A stretch of 64,000 nucleotides of DNA from Xanthostigma xanthostigma (GCA_963575645.1 OY754464.1:82620948-82684947), one strand, 5' to 3'; numbered from the stretch's first letter, positions 52,818 through 62,704 are shown. The notes: generated by a model from the letters alone, not told the origin. Numbers and translations: made by a program.

Positions 52818-53412
52818 TAGTGATGTGTCGCTCCTGAGCAAGTCGTTCATAATGAACGACATCTTTCTCGGAACGGAGCGAGTCGCTCTTTTTTTGTGAA
52901 TGACTCACTCCGAGCGCCATTACTCTGTGCTGAGCTGTTCTGTACTGTTGCATTCGCACATTTACAGAGCGCACACAGCACAGGCCACAGAGGCACAAGT
53001 AAATTTTGCACGTACGGAGTTATCTTTGCTGAGCATTTAATGTTGAATGGCACACTGTAAGTGTAATAGTTCTAAGCTTAACAGTGACTTAAACCATTCA
53101 CATTGACGTCGTTGACAAAGATATAATATTGTAACAATAAACATTATTATTGTTAAGCTTTTATTATACTTTATAGTTTAATCCGAAATGCGAATAATAT
53201 ATGATCAGAGCTGAGTGTGTATTGTTCTGTGCAATGCTACGTGACTCCTGAGCATGCATGATGACAGTTCACACCTCTGCAGTCTGCACTCTTGTGTAGT
53301 GCGTACTGTCTAGTGTCGCTCCTTTGAATGACTCGCTCTGAGCGACTCTTTTTGGTGAGCGGGGCGCACGGAGCCAGCTCCCAATAAAGAGTCATGTGGA
53401 CACATCACTACT
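52818..53412. mobile_element. hAT-like MITE (TAGTGATGTGTCG termini)
   Basis: Ends CTAGTGATGTGTCGCTCC and TGTGGACACATCACTA are inverted over ~12 bp, with GAGTCGCTCTTTTTTTGTGA and GAGCGACTCTTTTTGGTGAG subterminal repeats. Related in terminus to the 30.01-kb MITE. Minus-strand frames inside are not supported. TSD not clear. Confidence 0.65.
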
Positions 53413-53511
53413 TTGTAAATAAATATATTATTTTATCTTTCTAATCGTTAACAATCAAACGTCGATATAATTTAATAATTATACTCATAATGTTTTGTTT
53501 CTTTGTTACAG

Positions 53512-53527
53512 ATGCTAAAGAATACTG
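53512..53527 (+). other. Candidate 16-nt host microexon
   Basis: TTTCTTTGTTACAG precedes ATGCTAAAGAATACTG, which is followed by GTGAGTAGAAAG: a good 3' splice site and a near-consensus 5' splice site flanking 16 nt. It lies in a ~130-bp stretch (53413-53542) free of recognised repeats. In one phase it would encode xAKEYx. Chance occurrence is quite possible; no neighbouring exon was identified. Confidence 0.25.
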
Positions 53528-53542
53528 GTGAGTAGAAAGCTT

Positions 53543-53786
53543 TTTTGACGTGATAACGTCTTATAAATTGATGAAACACCGGCTGCACGCACGAAAAAGT
53601 GTCACGTTCCGCCTGAGCCTGAGCGTGCAAGCGAGAGCGCGGTATAAGCGATAGAGAGGCACGATCGGCCCAAGCGTCGGCTTGTTTCTCTCTCTTCTCG
53701 CGTGACGTCAGAGAGTTCATCAATGTTTCTTTATGACGTTATCACGTAAAACTATCGTCCGTAAACCGACTTTACAGACAACCAAT
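53543..53786 (-). mobile_element. Family I element, copy 4
   Basis: About 245 bp, from TTGACGTGATAACGTCTTAT to GACTTTACAGACAACCAA. Interior GCACGCACGAAAAAGTGTCA and TTCCGCCTGAGCCTGAGCG. The most compact complete copy; ACGTGATAACG/CGTTATCACGT form subterminal inverted repeats. Confidence 0.75.
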
Positions 53787-53872
53787 TTTTAAACGCTTTA
53801 TATTAGTTTGGGTTGTAAATATGTATGTGGGTATGTATGTAACTAACTGTCCGTAACGGAATCTTTGAGCAT
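53787..53872. other. Spacer
   Basis: Contains TATGTATGTGGGTATGTATG, a short imperfect tandem. Confidence 0.4.
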
Positions 53873-54291
53873 AATTTTCACCAATTTCCCGAAGTCTGAT
53901 TAATTTGAAACTTTGCATACGTATCAAGGACCGATGACAATGCAATAATTTGATAACAGTTTCCCATTATCCTTATTAGGACCCCCAGGATTAATAAATT
54001 CTTTTATAGATCCTCTGTAGTAAACGCTTTATTTTCACCAATTTCCCGAAGTCTGATTAATTTGAAACTTTGCATACGTATCAAGGACCGATGACAATGC
54101 AATAATTTGATAACAGTTTCCCATTATCCTTATTAGGACCCCCAGGATTAATAAATTCTTTTATAGATCCTCAGATTAATTTGAAACTTTGCATACGTAT
54201 CAAGGACCGATGACAATGCAATAATTTGATAACAGTTTCCCATTATCCTTATTAGGACCCCCAGGATTAATAAATTCTTTTATAGATCCTC
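53873..54291 (+). repeat. ~142-bp unit, three tandem copies
   Basis: Unit text TTTCACCAATTTCCCGAAGT ... TTGCATACGTATCAAGGACC ... AACAGTTTCCCATTATCCTT ... TTCTTTTATAGATCCTC. Copies at ~53873-54012, ~54032-54174 and a 5'-shortened one at ~54175-54291, with almost no differences. A recent tandem amplification directly upstream of hairpin HP3. A distant relative lies at 36.1-36.24 kb. Confidence 0.85.
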
Positions 54292-54310
54292 AAACTAAAA
54301 AGTGAAAAAT

Positions 54311-54527
54311 AAAATATAGTTTAAAAAAAACTAAAAAACACGCTTTATATCGCACTAAAAAGTAAAAAATAATTGTTTTAAAATAAGCTTAAAAAGCGTT
54401 GGGCGCTCGATGTACGAAAATGTGGAACAAAGCGCCCAACGCTTTTTAAGCTTATTTTAAAACAATTATTTTTTACTTTTTAGTGCGATATAAAGCGTGT
54501 TTTTTAGTTTTTTTTAAACTATATTTT
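54311..54527. repeat. Foldback hairpin HP3, perfect 97-bp arms
   Basis: 54311-54407 and 54431-54527 are exact complements by my comparison, with a 23-nt loop (CGATGTACGAAAATGTGGAA plus CAA). The loop is identical to that of HP1 (5.86 kb). Arms contain AACACGCTTTATATCGCACT and TTAAAAAGCGTTGGGCGCT. The outer ACTAAAAAGTGAAAAATA may extend the element on the left. Confidence 0.85.
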
Positions 54528-55049
54528 TATGTTAAACCTGGTACTATGAGCTCGAACCGGTGTAGAGTTAGGTCTCCCCTCCCCATGCGAATTTTTGGAT
54601 ATTTTTACTATCAAATCATAAGTGATAGATACCTATTTTTTTACAATGTTTTTGGAGCATTCTGTATTTTGTTATGCTTTTTATGTACTCAATCTGAAAT
54701 ACTCTCGTTATCAGATCTGTTTTTCGTATATCTCTGCCAAAATGCATCAAACCGATAACATACTAATGTGCTAAAACTAAAGACTTAAGTGGCTCCAGAC
54801 AAGTATAGTAAATCGAATATAATGTTATTTTCGAGAATTTCACAATTTAGTTATTTAAAGTGTAATAATAAATTAGTCAAAGAATATAAATCTGTCTTCT
54901 GGCACTTATAAAAAGTAGATAGATAAATGCAAATGTTTCATTCTGAGATAAACAAATTGAAATTTTTAGTAGCTCTCATTTTGGTTTCAATGATCGATTT
55001 TTAGACCTGAGTTCTTGCGTTATTGTGTGTAAAAAATTTAGCATTGAGG
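54528..55049. other. Spacer before the LTR element
   Basis: AT-rich; a 91-codon frame runs out of the hairpin and is not supported. The last bases, GAGG, form the target-site duplication of the LTR element. Confidence 0.4.
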
Positions 55050-55638
55050 TGTAACATAACTAGCGTATGTCACCTTTTTTTTACCAAAAAAAAAAAAAAA
55101 AAAAATATTAATTATCATCTCAGAAACAAGCATACGTATTTATCAAAACGAAAAAGTTCAAGAATACAACTTGAATTTTTGAATTAAATAACTTTAAAAA
55201 AATTACATAATCTGTCATTGGCACAACTAGCTATCATTAAAAATTCTATCTTAAAAAAATTGACTGAAAATAATTATTAGAGTACCTTTTAGCTTCGAAG
55301 CGTTAACACTAAATATTTTATTGTGTCAAATCATATCTCTCGACGGTGAATTTTGGACGTGGCGAGGCCTTAGCCCATCATTATCCACGTTGATAAAAAA
55401 GAACACCAGCAAGAGAGCAGTACAGTTTATTTTTTTTAAATAAAGAGCCGTGACATATTGGACGTTACATCCACCTGCGAATCAGAAAGTACAATTATAG
55501 TAAATTTGTGTGCAAATAAAAAAAAAAGTTAAAACTTACCTTGGTCTCATCTTATTATCTTCAATTGTTTGGATTTGATCCCGCTTTTAATAAAGGCGGG
55601 AAAATTTATAACAACTCCCTTTGAGAGAGTATGTTATA
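55050..55638 (+). repeat. 5' LTR
   Basis: 589 bp. Starts TGTAACATAACTAGCGTATG and ends GAGAGAGTATGTTATA; terminal TGTAACATA and TATGTTATA are imperfectly inverted. Contains a T8 then A20 run and an AATAAA at ~55440, likely the polyadenylation signal. In the intact element it would drive transcription. Confidence 0.95.
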
Positions 55639-55645
55639 TAATTTT

Positions 55646-55660
55646 TGGTAGCAGAGCAAG
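55646..55660 (+). promoter_or_regulatory. Primer-binding site for initiator tRNA-Met
   Basis: TGGTAGCAGAGCAAG, 7 nt after the 5' LTR. It complements the 3' end of insect initiator tRNA-Met (…CTTGCTCTGCTACCA as I recall it), the usual primer for minus-strand DNA synthesis in many Gypsy elements. Confidence 0.8.
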
Positions 55661-55672
55661 AGTTAAATAATA

Positions 55673-56671
55673 ATGGATAAAAATCGCCAAATTCGAACAA
55701 GAAACGAAACAAGAAGACGTGAAGATTCGCTGGCTGAACTACCGTCACTCGAATTAAATTCAACAACAACCGAGATGATACCAACACCATGTGCAACAGT
55801 AGTTTCTTCGTCAATTCCACAAGACTTACAGGCTGGAGTTTTTACGCAACCAAATTCTAATATAGCACAAACATTTACAACTTCAAATATTCAAACGCCA
55901 ATTATGTCAGCTCAAACAAATACAGCACCAAACCTGAATGATTTACCGGAAAGAACTTCACCGTTAGTGAGGGCAGCAGCTACTCAAATAAGAATGACGG
56001 CAGATCTCATGGATCAAGTTGGAACATTGACTGATATAACTAGTCGATTAGCAGGCGATTCGTCAATTTGTAATTTCAAAATCGATGCTAGAGATATAAC
56101 AAATAACATTCCAAATTGTACCGGTGATGATCCCGTCAAACTAGTCGAATTTATACAAGAAATACAAACCGTAGTCGATTTGCGATTATCTCCGGAGCGT
56201 ACCTTATTAAAGTCGATACTGAGTAAAGTTCACGATGACTTGCGATCCTGGTGGGCGTCAGCAGTTCTGGAATATAAAAACTGGGACGAATTAAAGTCAG
56301 CTTTAATTTGGAATTTCATATCACCAATAACCAAACAGCAATTAACAAATACCTTGGTGAGAAGACCACAAAGAACGGACGAGTCGTTTAAAAACTTTAT
56401 TCGAGACGTTCTCGCAAAAGCATCAGCATTGAGCGCTAACATGAATAATTCCGAGTTAATTTTGCAAATTTGCGCTAACGCCAACTACTCTACATTATTG
56501 AACTTGAAAGGAAAACCACTTCCAATAACAATTGATGAACTCAAATCACTCGCTCGAGAAATTGAAGAAACTCAAGCTCTCCTGCAAGCTGCCAAGGCCC
56601 GCGAAGAATCTTCGTCGAGCAATCTACAAAATAAATCAAATTTTAAACCTTTTAAAAATTCAAAAAACTAA
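55673..56671 (+). CDS. Gag-like capsid/nucleocapsid protein
   Basis: 332 residues from ATG 55673, the first ATG after the primer site. The N-terminal ~90 residues are Thr/Ser/Asn/Gln-rich. A capsid-like helical domain spans about residues 135-300 (VKLVEFIQEIQTVVDLR, LRSWWASAVLEYKNWDELK, DESFKNFIRDVLAKASAL). No CCHC zinc knuckle is present, and the short C terminus is Lys/Asn-rich (NFKPFKNSKN). In this family Gag assembles cytoplasmic particles around element RNA. The stop directly follows A AAA AAC, a -1 slippery heptamer leading into pol. Confidence 0.85.
   Translation: MDKNRQIRTRNETRRREDSLAELPSLELNSTTTEMIPTPCATVVSSSIPQDLQAGVFTQPNSNIAQTFTTSNIQTPIMSAQTNTAPNLNDLPERTSPLVRAAATQIRMTADLMDQVGTLTDITSRLAGDSSICNFKIDARDITNNIPNCTGDDPVKLVEFIQEIQTVVDLRLSPERTLLKSILSKVHDDLRSWWASAVLEYKNWDELKSALIWNFISPITKQQLTNTLVRRPQRTDESFKNFIRDVLAKASALSANMNNSELILQICANANYSTLLNLKGKPLPITIDELKSLAREIEETQALLQAAKAREESSSSNLQNKSNFKPFKNSKN
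56662..56668 (+). promoter_or_regulatory. Probable -1 ribosomal frameshift site (A AAA AAC)
   Basis: In the gag frame TCA AAA AAC TAA. The heptamer A AAA AAC is a classic X XXY YYZ slippery site and the pol frame is -1 to gag. The pol frame is open from 56656, so a shift here reads straight into pol. A downstream stimulatory structure was not evaluated. Confidence 0.7.
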
Positions 56672-59600
56672 TTCCATCCAGGAGAAACCATTTACTACAT
56701 TCTCCTTCGGATATCAAACTACCTTTCCTGGATGAAAAAAATCATAAAAATTTAGCCTTACCTTTTATTGACATATCCATCAACAAAAAATCCTTTCGCT
56801 GTCTCGTCGACACTGGAGCTTCAGCAAACTTCGTGCATCCATCCATAATCAAGCAACTGAAATCATTTAAGAAAATGAAGCTCATCAAAATTCATTCTCA
56901 AGCGAAGATTGCCGACGGACGAAACCTGCAAATAAGAAAAGCTGCAAGTTTTATTATCAAAATTAAATCACTTACCTGGAGACTTACCTTTCTCATTGTT
57001 CCGGTACTCTCTTTTCCTATAATCCTTGGAAATACTAGTCTTCGTCACATGCAAGCACTTATTGATCTTAATTTAAACCGCATTAAATTTCCGATTAAAA
57101 ATACCACTGTTCCTATATTTTTTGATTCCGTTAAAAATAATTCCATTTCACTTCTTTTGGAGCAACCGCTTGAACGTACATCTGAACAAGAACAGAAGAT
57201 ACAGCACTTAATGGACAATTATCAAGATGTACTTACCGAAGAGATTGGACATACAGACCGCTACACACTTGACATTCGTCTGAAAGATATGACACCTATT
57301 CGCAAGGCGCCGTATTCTCTAACGCCAAGTAAAGCTACTTTGATGCAAGAACACGTGAAGAAACTAATGGATAAGGGCATAATCGAAAAATGTATCAGCC
57401 CTTATGCTTCACCGGCGTTCTTAATAATGAAAAAAGACGGTTCACCGAGATTATGCGTCGATTATAGGCGTTTGAACAAAAACATTATTTTTGATGCTTT
57501 CCCGTCACCGAAGATGGAAGATGTATTCATGACACTTCATGGCTCGACTGTGTTTTCGTCAATCGACCTGACAAGTGCCTTCTATCAGATACCATTGTCG
57601 AATAGATCTAAAAACATTACAGCATTTGTCACACCGCACGGACAATATCGATTTACACATGTACCATTTGGTTTGGCAGTGTCACCTAGTGCACTGAACC
57701 GTGTTATTACTGACATCTTCGGAGATCTCAGATACAAATTTGTATTGCCGTACTTCGATGACCTACTTGTTTATAGTCATAATATGAATGAACATATTGA
57801 GCATCTTCGCATCGTACTGGAACGACTACGTGAAGCTGGTCTAACAGCCAATCCAGCAAAATCTGTCTTCGCCATGGCACGTCTACGATTTCTGGGGAAC
57901 ATCATCAGCAGGGACGGAATCCACGTGGATCCGGAGAAACTCCAAGCCATTCAGCGTCTAGAGCCACCGAAAAACATCAAACAACTTAGATCCTTTCTCG
58001 GTATGACATCTTTCTTCTCTAAGTTCATCGCCGATTATGCACGAGTAGCTGCACCACTCAACCATTTAAAACGAAAAGGCGTGAAGTTCAAGCTCGAAGA
58101 AGAACAGTTAACATCCTTTAGCGAATTGAAAGAAAGACTCACGTCTGCGCCGGTTCTTAAATTCCCGGATTTCAAAAGAAAATTTATGCTGCGTACCGAT
58201 GCTAGCGATGTTGCCGTCGGAGCGGTACTGTTGCAGGACTATGAAGATGGGCTTCACCCAATTCAATTTGCAAGTCGTAAGCTACTCCCTGCAGAGCAAC
58301 GATACACTACCTACGAGAAGGAAGCATTAGGAATGATTTTCGGACTTCGCAAATTTCAAGATTATCTTCTTGGCCATCATTTCACCCTTCAGGTCGACAA
58401 CGGTGCGCTCTCTTGGCTAGCGTGTCATCAACGTCAATTAGGAAAGGTGGGCCGTTGGCTGCTGGAGATTTCGAAATTCGATTTTGACGTCATCCATATA
58501 GGCGGTGCGGTAAACACAGTAGCCGATGCCCTTTCTCGTTTGTATGTCGAAGATAATGAGACCGGAAATGAAATTCAAGCAACTCCAACCTACAATTTGA
58601 ACGTATTGACAACCGTTCCACAATCATTTGCATCCATCAAGAGTCATCAAGAATCTGACCCCTATTGCCAAGGCATCCGCCAACGAATCCGCGCTGGAGA
58701 GGATGTTAAGGACTTCGGCATTCGGGAAGGCGTTCTGATGCGACGGGTGGGTAAAAACAGACTGTGGAGGATCTACGTTCCAAATTTAATCCGTAAAATG
58801 ATCATTTATTATTACCATGATGTTGACATGAGTGCCCATCCGGGTGTTACCAAAACCTACAGGGACATCGCTAGACGTTTCTGGTGGAACGGGCTTTACA
58901 ATGACGTCAAAAACTACGTCATCTCTTGTCTACTGTGTCAGCGTTGCAAGGCCTCTAATGAACACAAGGGTGCTCCAATGTTCGCTCAACCTCCAACTGC
59001 AGTATGGCAAAAGGTGTACATCGACCACATCGGACCACTTGCTTTAACTGCCAACAAGAACCGGTATGCGCTTGTTCTGGTCGACGCGTTCTCAAAATGG
59101 GTGGAAATCATGCCTATATCAAGAGCTACTTCTGACGCTAGCGTTAGAAAACTAGAAGAATTATGGTGTCGTTATGGCCCACCTACTCTTCTTGTCAGCG
59201 ACAATGCTAAATGTTTTGTCAGTAAAAACTTCAAAAGTCACTGTCTGAAGTTTGGGATCAAGAGAGTAACAACAACACCGTATCACCCTGCTGCCAACGC
59301 ATCGGAACGCGTCAATCGAAACATCGTCGCCAGCATATCAATTCTGTTAAAGCAATGCGCCGAGAAACATTCCCGCTGGGATAACCAGGTAAAATGGTTG
59401 ACGTATTCATATAATAATACCCTGCACGAAGCCACGAACACGTCACCGGCATCAATATTTCTTGGCCGTGAACTCGCGAGACCACTGGACAATTTGTGGG
59501 ATATAGCCAAATTGATATCCCCGGATCGCATCCCGACTCAGGAGGAAGTAGCACGTGCTCTTGAGACGAGTCAGACCAGGCGCAAGAAATACTACGACCG

Positions 59601-59829
59601 CCGCCGACCAGCAGCACATCAGTTCCAGGTGGGACAATTAGTTCTACAACGGCTGATTGCTCCAATTAACACGCCCAATGAGACCAAGAAGTTTCGCCCG
59701 AGATGGTCAAGCCCACGACGTATTGTCAGGTTTACAACTCCTGTGTCCGTTATTTTACAAGACGAGCCTACCGGGAGAACGTACCGCACGCATGTCCAAC
59801 ATATCCGGCAATTTCATCAGCGAGACTAG
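56668..59829 (+). CDS. Pol polyprotein: protease, reverse transcriptase, RNase H, integrase
   Basis: No ATG is needed if made as Gag-Pol by frameshift; the frame runs ~1,053 codons to TAG 59827. Aspartic protease: VDTGASANF near 56803-56830. RT: SPYASPAFLIMKKDG, CVDYRRLNK, SSIDLTSAFYQIPL, TPHGQYRFTHVPFGL and the catalytic YFDDLL (57751-57768). RNase H: TDASDVAVGAVLLQ (58195) and later Glu/Asp motifs (YEKEALG, VDNGALSW). Integrase: HPGVTKTYRDIARRFWW followed by CLLCQRC (zinc-binding HHCC), then YIDHIGPL, VSDNAKCF and ERVNRN, the DDE triad. The C terminus contains a GPY/F-like RPRWSSPRRIVRF. Every catalytic box is present. No chromodomain recognised. Confidence 0.9.
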   Translation, partial: LIPSRRNHLLHSPSDIKLPFLDEKNHKNLALPFIDISINKKSFRCLVDTGASANFVHPSIIKQLKSFKKMKLIKIHSQAKIADGRNLQIRKAASFIIKIKSLTWRLTFLIVPVLSFPIILGNTSLRHMQALIDLNLNRIKFPIKNTTVPIFFDSVKNNSISLLLEQPLERTSEQEQKIQHLMDNYQDVLTEEIGHTDRYTLDIRLKDMTPIRKAPYSLTPSKATLMQEHVKKLMDKGIIEKCISPYASPAFLIMKKDGSPRLCVDYRRLNKNIIFDAFPSPKMEDVFMTLHGSTVFSSIDLTSAFYQIPLSNRSKNITAFVTPHGQYRFTHVPFGLAVSPSALNRVITDIFGDLRYKFVLPYFDDLLVYSHNMNEHIEHLRIVLERLREAGLTANPAKSVFAMARLRFLGNIISRDGIHVDPEKLQAIQRLEPPKNIKQLRSFLGMTSFFSKFIADYARVAAPLNHLKRKGVKFKLEEEQLTSFSELKERLTSAPVLKFPDFKRKFMLRTDASDVAVGAVLLQDYEDGLHPIQFASRKLLPAEQRYTTYEKEALGMIFGLRKFQDYLLGHHFTLQVDNGALSWLACHQRQLGKVGRWLLEISKFDFDVIHIGGAVNTVADALSRLYVEDNETGNEIQATPTYNLNVLTTVPQSFASIKSHQESDPYCQGIRQRIRAGEDVKDFGIREGVLMRRVGKNRLWRIYVPNLIRKMIIYYYHDVDMSAHPGVTKTYRDIARRFWWNGLYNDVKNYVISCLLCQRCKASNEHKGAPMFAQPPTAVWQKVYIDHIGPLALTANKNRYALVLVDAFSKWVEIMPISRATSDASVRKLEELWCRYGPPTLLVSDNAKCFVSKNFKSHCLKFGIKRVTTTPYHPAANASERVNRNIVASISILLKQCAEKHSRWDNQVKWLTYSYNNTLHEATNTSPASIFLGRELARPLDNLWDIAKLISPDRIPTQEEVARALETSQTRRKKYYDRRRPAAHQFQVGQLVLQRLIAPINTPNETKKFRPRWSSPRRIVRFTTPVSVILQDEPTGRTYRTHVQHIRQFHQRD

Positions 59830-59960
59830 TACACCAAAGGATGCTGTAATATGAAAATCATGATATTTATTTTTTTTTTTTTTCTTCTCTATTTTTAAAT
59901 GTATTGTTTGTCATGTTTATATGTAATATATGTTTATTTCTTTCTCCCAGCGTCGGTGGA
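59830..59960 (+). other. Untranslated spacer with short polypurine-like end before the 3' LTR
   Basis: 131 bp between the pol stop and the 3' LTR. The only purine-rich block at the boundary is GGTGGA (59955-59960), a short candidate for the plus-strand primer. No envelope frame fits. Confidence 0.6.
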
Positions 59961-60550
59961 TGTAACATAACTAGCGTATGTCACCTTTTTTTTTACCAAA
60001 AAAAAAAAAAAAAAAAATATTAATTATCATCTCAGAAACAAGCATACGTATTTATCAAAACGAAAAAGTTCAAGAATACAACTTGAATTTTTGAATTAAA
60101 TAACTTTAAAAAAATTACATAATCTGTCATTGGCACAACTAGCTATCATTAAAAATTCTATCTTAAAAAAATTGACTGAAAATAATTATTAGAGTACCTT
60201 TTAGCTTCGAAGCGTTAACACTAAATATTTTATTGTGTCAAATCATATCTCTCGACGGTGAATTTTGGACGTGGCGAGGCCTTAGCCCATCATTATCCAC
60301 GTTGATAAAAAAGAACACCAGCAAGAGAGCAGTACAGTTTATTTTTTTTAAATAAAGAGCCGTGACATATTGGACGTTACATCCACCTGCGAATCAGAAA
60401 GTACAATTATAGTAAATTTGTGTGCAAATAAAAAAAAAAGTTAAAACTTACCTTGGTCTCATCTTATTATCTTCAATTGTTTGGATTTGATCCCGCTTTT
60501 AATAAAGGCGGGAAAATTTATAACAACTCCCTTTGAGAGAGTATGTTATA
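59961..60550 (+). repeat. 3' LTR
   Basis: 590 bp, identical to the 5' LTR apart from one extra T in the T-run, as I read it. Followed directly by the duplicated GAGG. AATAAA at ~60351. Confidence 0.95.
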
Positions 60551-61666
60551 GAGGGATAAATATCGAAAAATCGAAAAATTGCAATATTTGGAATTTTCAG
60601 AATTTAATAAATCAAAAACTTATATTTTTTTTTTTGGATCAAATTTTTTTGTAGACTGCCTCTATTTGTTCTTAAATTTTCAGAGTAGTTTTTTTTTTCT
60701 TTCGAAGATATGAATTTTTGAATTTTCAAAATTTTACAATTTTTTGATTTTTCAAATTTTTTTAAAATATATTTTCTTTTGTAGCCCCAAATATCCTCTT
60801 TAAAATGAACCAAGGTCGATTTTTGTAACTATAATAGTTTTCGAGACATTCAAAATATAAACTTGGATGATACGAAAAATGATAAATTTATGAATTTTGC
60901 ATAACTTTTGAAAAAAAAATTTAATTTTTTTCCGTTGGTAAAACTATATTGTAGCAAGTATTGTTACATTAACTCTCTCTCTCTCTCTCCTTTGTAATAT
61001 TGTCAAAATTAGTTTTCCTTAGCTACGCTGGAAAAATGAATGTTGTCAGAATTTGGAAAAAAATTAATTGATTGATTACCTCTTTAGAGAAAATATCAGT
61101 TTACGAATTATTTATAATTTAAATAAAGCGTATTAGTTTTTTTACAGTAAGAACTTAATTGTTCTTACACTATATTATAGGAAGAAAGAAAACTTCTGAC
61201 CAAACATCCAAATCGGAAGAGGTCGATTCCAACTGTTGGTCGATTTGACATCGAATGACGCATAAGGGTTTTGTTTTTTTGCCATTTGGCTACATAACCC
61301 TAAAAATAACAATAAACCGTTATTTTATAAGTAAAGTTTATGAATACAAATCACGTCAAAACAATTTTAAGTGCATATTTTTGAAATGTTTAAACAAACA
61401 GATTTTTTAACAAGATGCAAGACGCTATGCCTGTATAAATAGCATCAGGTTACATTGTAGGTACGTGAATATTTATTTTAAAATCAGTGTAGGTACAGCA
61501 CAAGTAATATTGAAAGAGATTAATAATGATTTGTTTATAAATGTGCAATATGTTTGTCAAAGGCTCGTGCGCCATGATTAAGTCGCGTGCATTTGTTTTG
61601 GCTCCACTCGAATAACCTGTGACCGTAAATTATGAAAATGATGTGCGTTGCATTTACTGCAATGTT
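60551..61666. other. AT-rich stretch, no gene seen
   Basis: 60560-60930 is strongly AT-biased (AAAATCGAAAAATTGCAAT, AATTTTCAGAATTTAAT) with self-similar A/T blocks. (CT)n at ~60974-60990. Frames inside have no domains. Confidence 0.4.
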
Positions 61667-61860
61667 AAGGCCGCTGCACACGAGGCTGTTTTTACTGGCA
61701 TTTGGGCTAGCTGCCGTGCGGGTTACGAAGATGGGAATGACGTCACTGCGAGCTCGCTTGCTTGCTTGTTCGTCTGTTTGTTCTGACCAAGAACCAATCA
61801 GAAAACAGTGTCTTGTCACGTGAGCGACATTGACAAACGCCCGCAAACACATATATTTAA

Positions 61861-62177
61861 TACCCTCTATATTGCTAGCAAAGATCGGGAGAAAGACATA
61901 AACACTACGGTGCAGACATTTCACTTATTATACTCTGAGTCTGATGCGCATGTCCGTGAATGGAGCATGCGCGTCAGTTTGCACATGGGACTAAGCTGTG
62001 AAAGGGAGGGGGTTTGCTCTATTCCATTTACTAATTGCCCCACTACAGACGCGACACTTGAGCACAACTAGTTAAGTAAAAAGAAAGAGATAGAAACAGT
62101 CATTTGCTGTCTCACTTTCACTTACGGCCACTAGCAATATAGAAGTTATTAAATATATGCGCAAACCATATATCTAT
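61861..62177. other. Unassigned segment inside the interrupted J copy
   Basis: Contains GTGAATGGAGCATGCGCGTC and AAGAAAGAGATAGAAACAG. No recognised frame or repeat partner in the window. Confidence 0.4.
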
Positions 62178-62500
62178 AGATGAATCATTGTCTATCTACT
62201 CAATGTGCGGTGAGTGAACGCAACAAAGCGTATCGAAAATGTATCTGCGTCTCTTTCTTCGATGTAATTCCTTGATTTCTCCGATGATAGGATTGGTTGA
62301 TGTACTTGCAATCAATCTGAATAAAGTATCTCTGTTTCAAAAACTCTGTCTTTTTCTATGACGTTAACATGGGCGTACCCAGCTTTTGGCCCAGGAGGGG
62401 GCAAATTAGAAATTTCTTAAGCCGGGTTCCCCGTACTTGTTTTGCCCGCCTGAATACGCCAGTGCTTACGGCGTAAAAAAAGACAGAAGTATATGTTTGC
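62178..62500 (+). repeat. Family F repeat, copy 3
   Basis: TGAATCATTGTCTATCTACT, GATGTAATTCCTTGATTTCT, CAGCTTTTGGCCCAGGAGGG and TTACGGCGTAAAAAAAGACA match the 13.6- and 29.3-kb copies. Right-hand AGTATATGTTTGCACCCTAA also matches the 29.24-kb end. Confidence 0.75.
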
Positions 62501-62704
62501 ACCCTAATGGTTCGATTGCGATTTTATTCCTAATGCTCAGTATAGAATAAAAGTATATGGCGCAAAAAGTGTGCCGCAGTGTGTGTTCTGTTCAGAGACA
62601 ATAAACGTCCACGTTTGTTAACGTTCGAACTGTCACTCCGCGCGCATCAAACCCATCTACAAAGCAAGCTTCAGTACATGCGTCGGGTGAAGCGAACAAA
62701 TAAA

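Larger units (their letters stand above)
55050..60550 (+). mobile_element. Ty3/Gypsy LTR retrotransposon, structurally complete
   Basis: Order: 5' LTR, initiator tRNA-Met primer site, gag, pol (protease-RT-RNase H-integrase), 3' LTR. The LTRs differ only by one T in a T-run (589 versus 590 bp), and a 4-bp duplication GAGG flanks the element (55046-55049 and 60551-60554). The RT-before-integrase order marks Ty3/Gypsy rather than Copia. There is no envelope-like frame between pol and the 3' LTR. Both reading frames are unbroken. Likely a very recent insertion. Confidence 0.95.

Noticed and set aside
59283..59665. Minus-strand frames opposite the integrase
   Set aside because: Shadows of pol; no independent signal.
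59830..59960. Possible envelope gene in the Gypsy element
   Set aside because: Only 131 bp lie between the pol stop and the 3' LTR.
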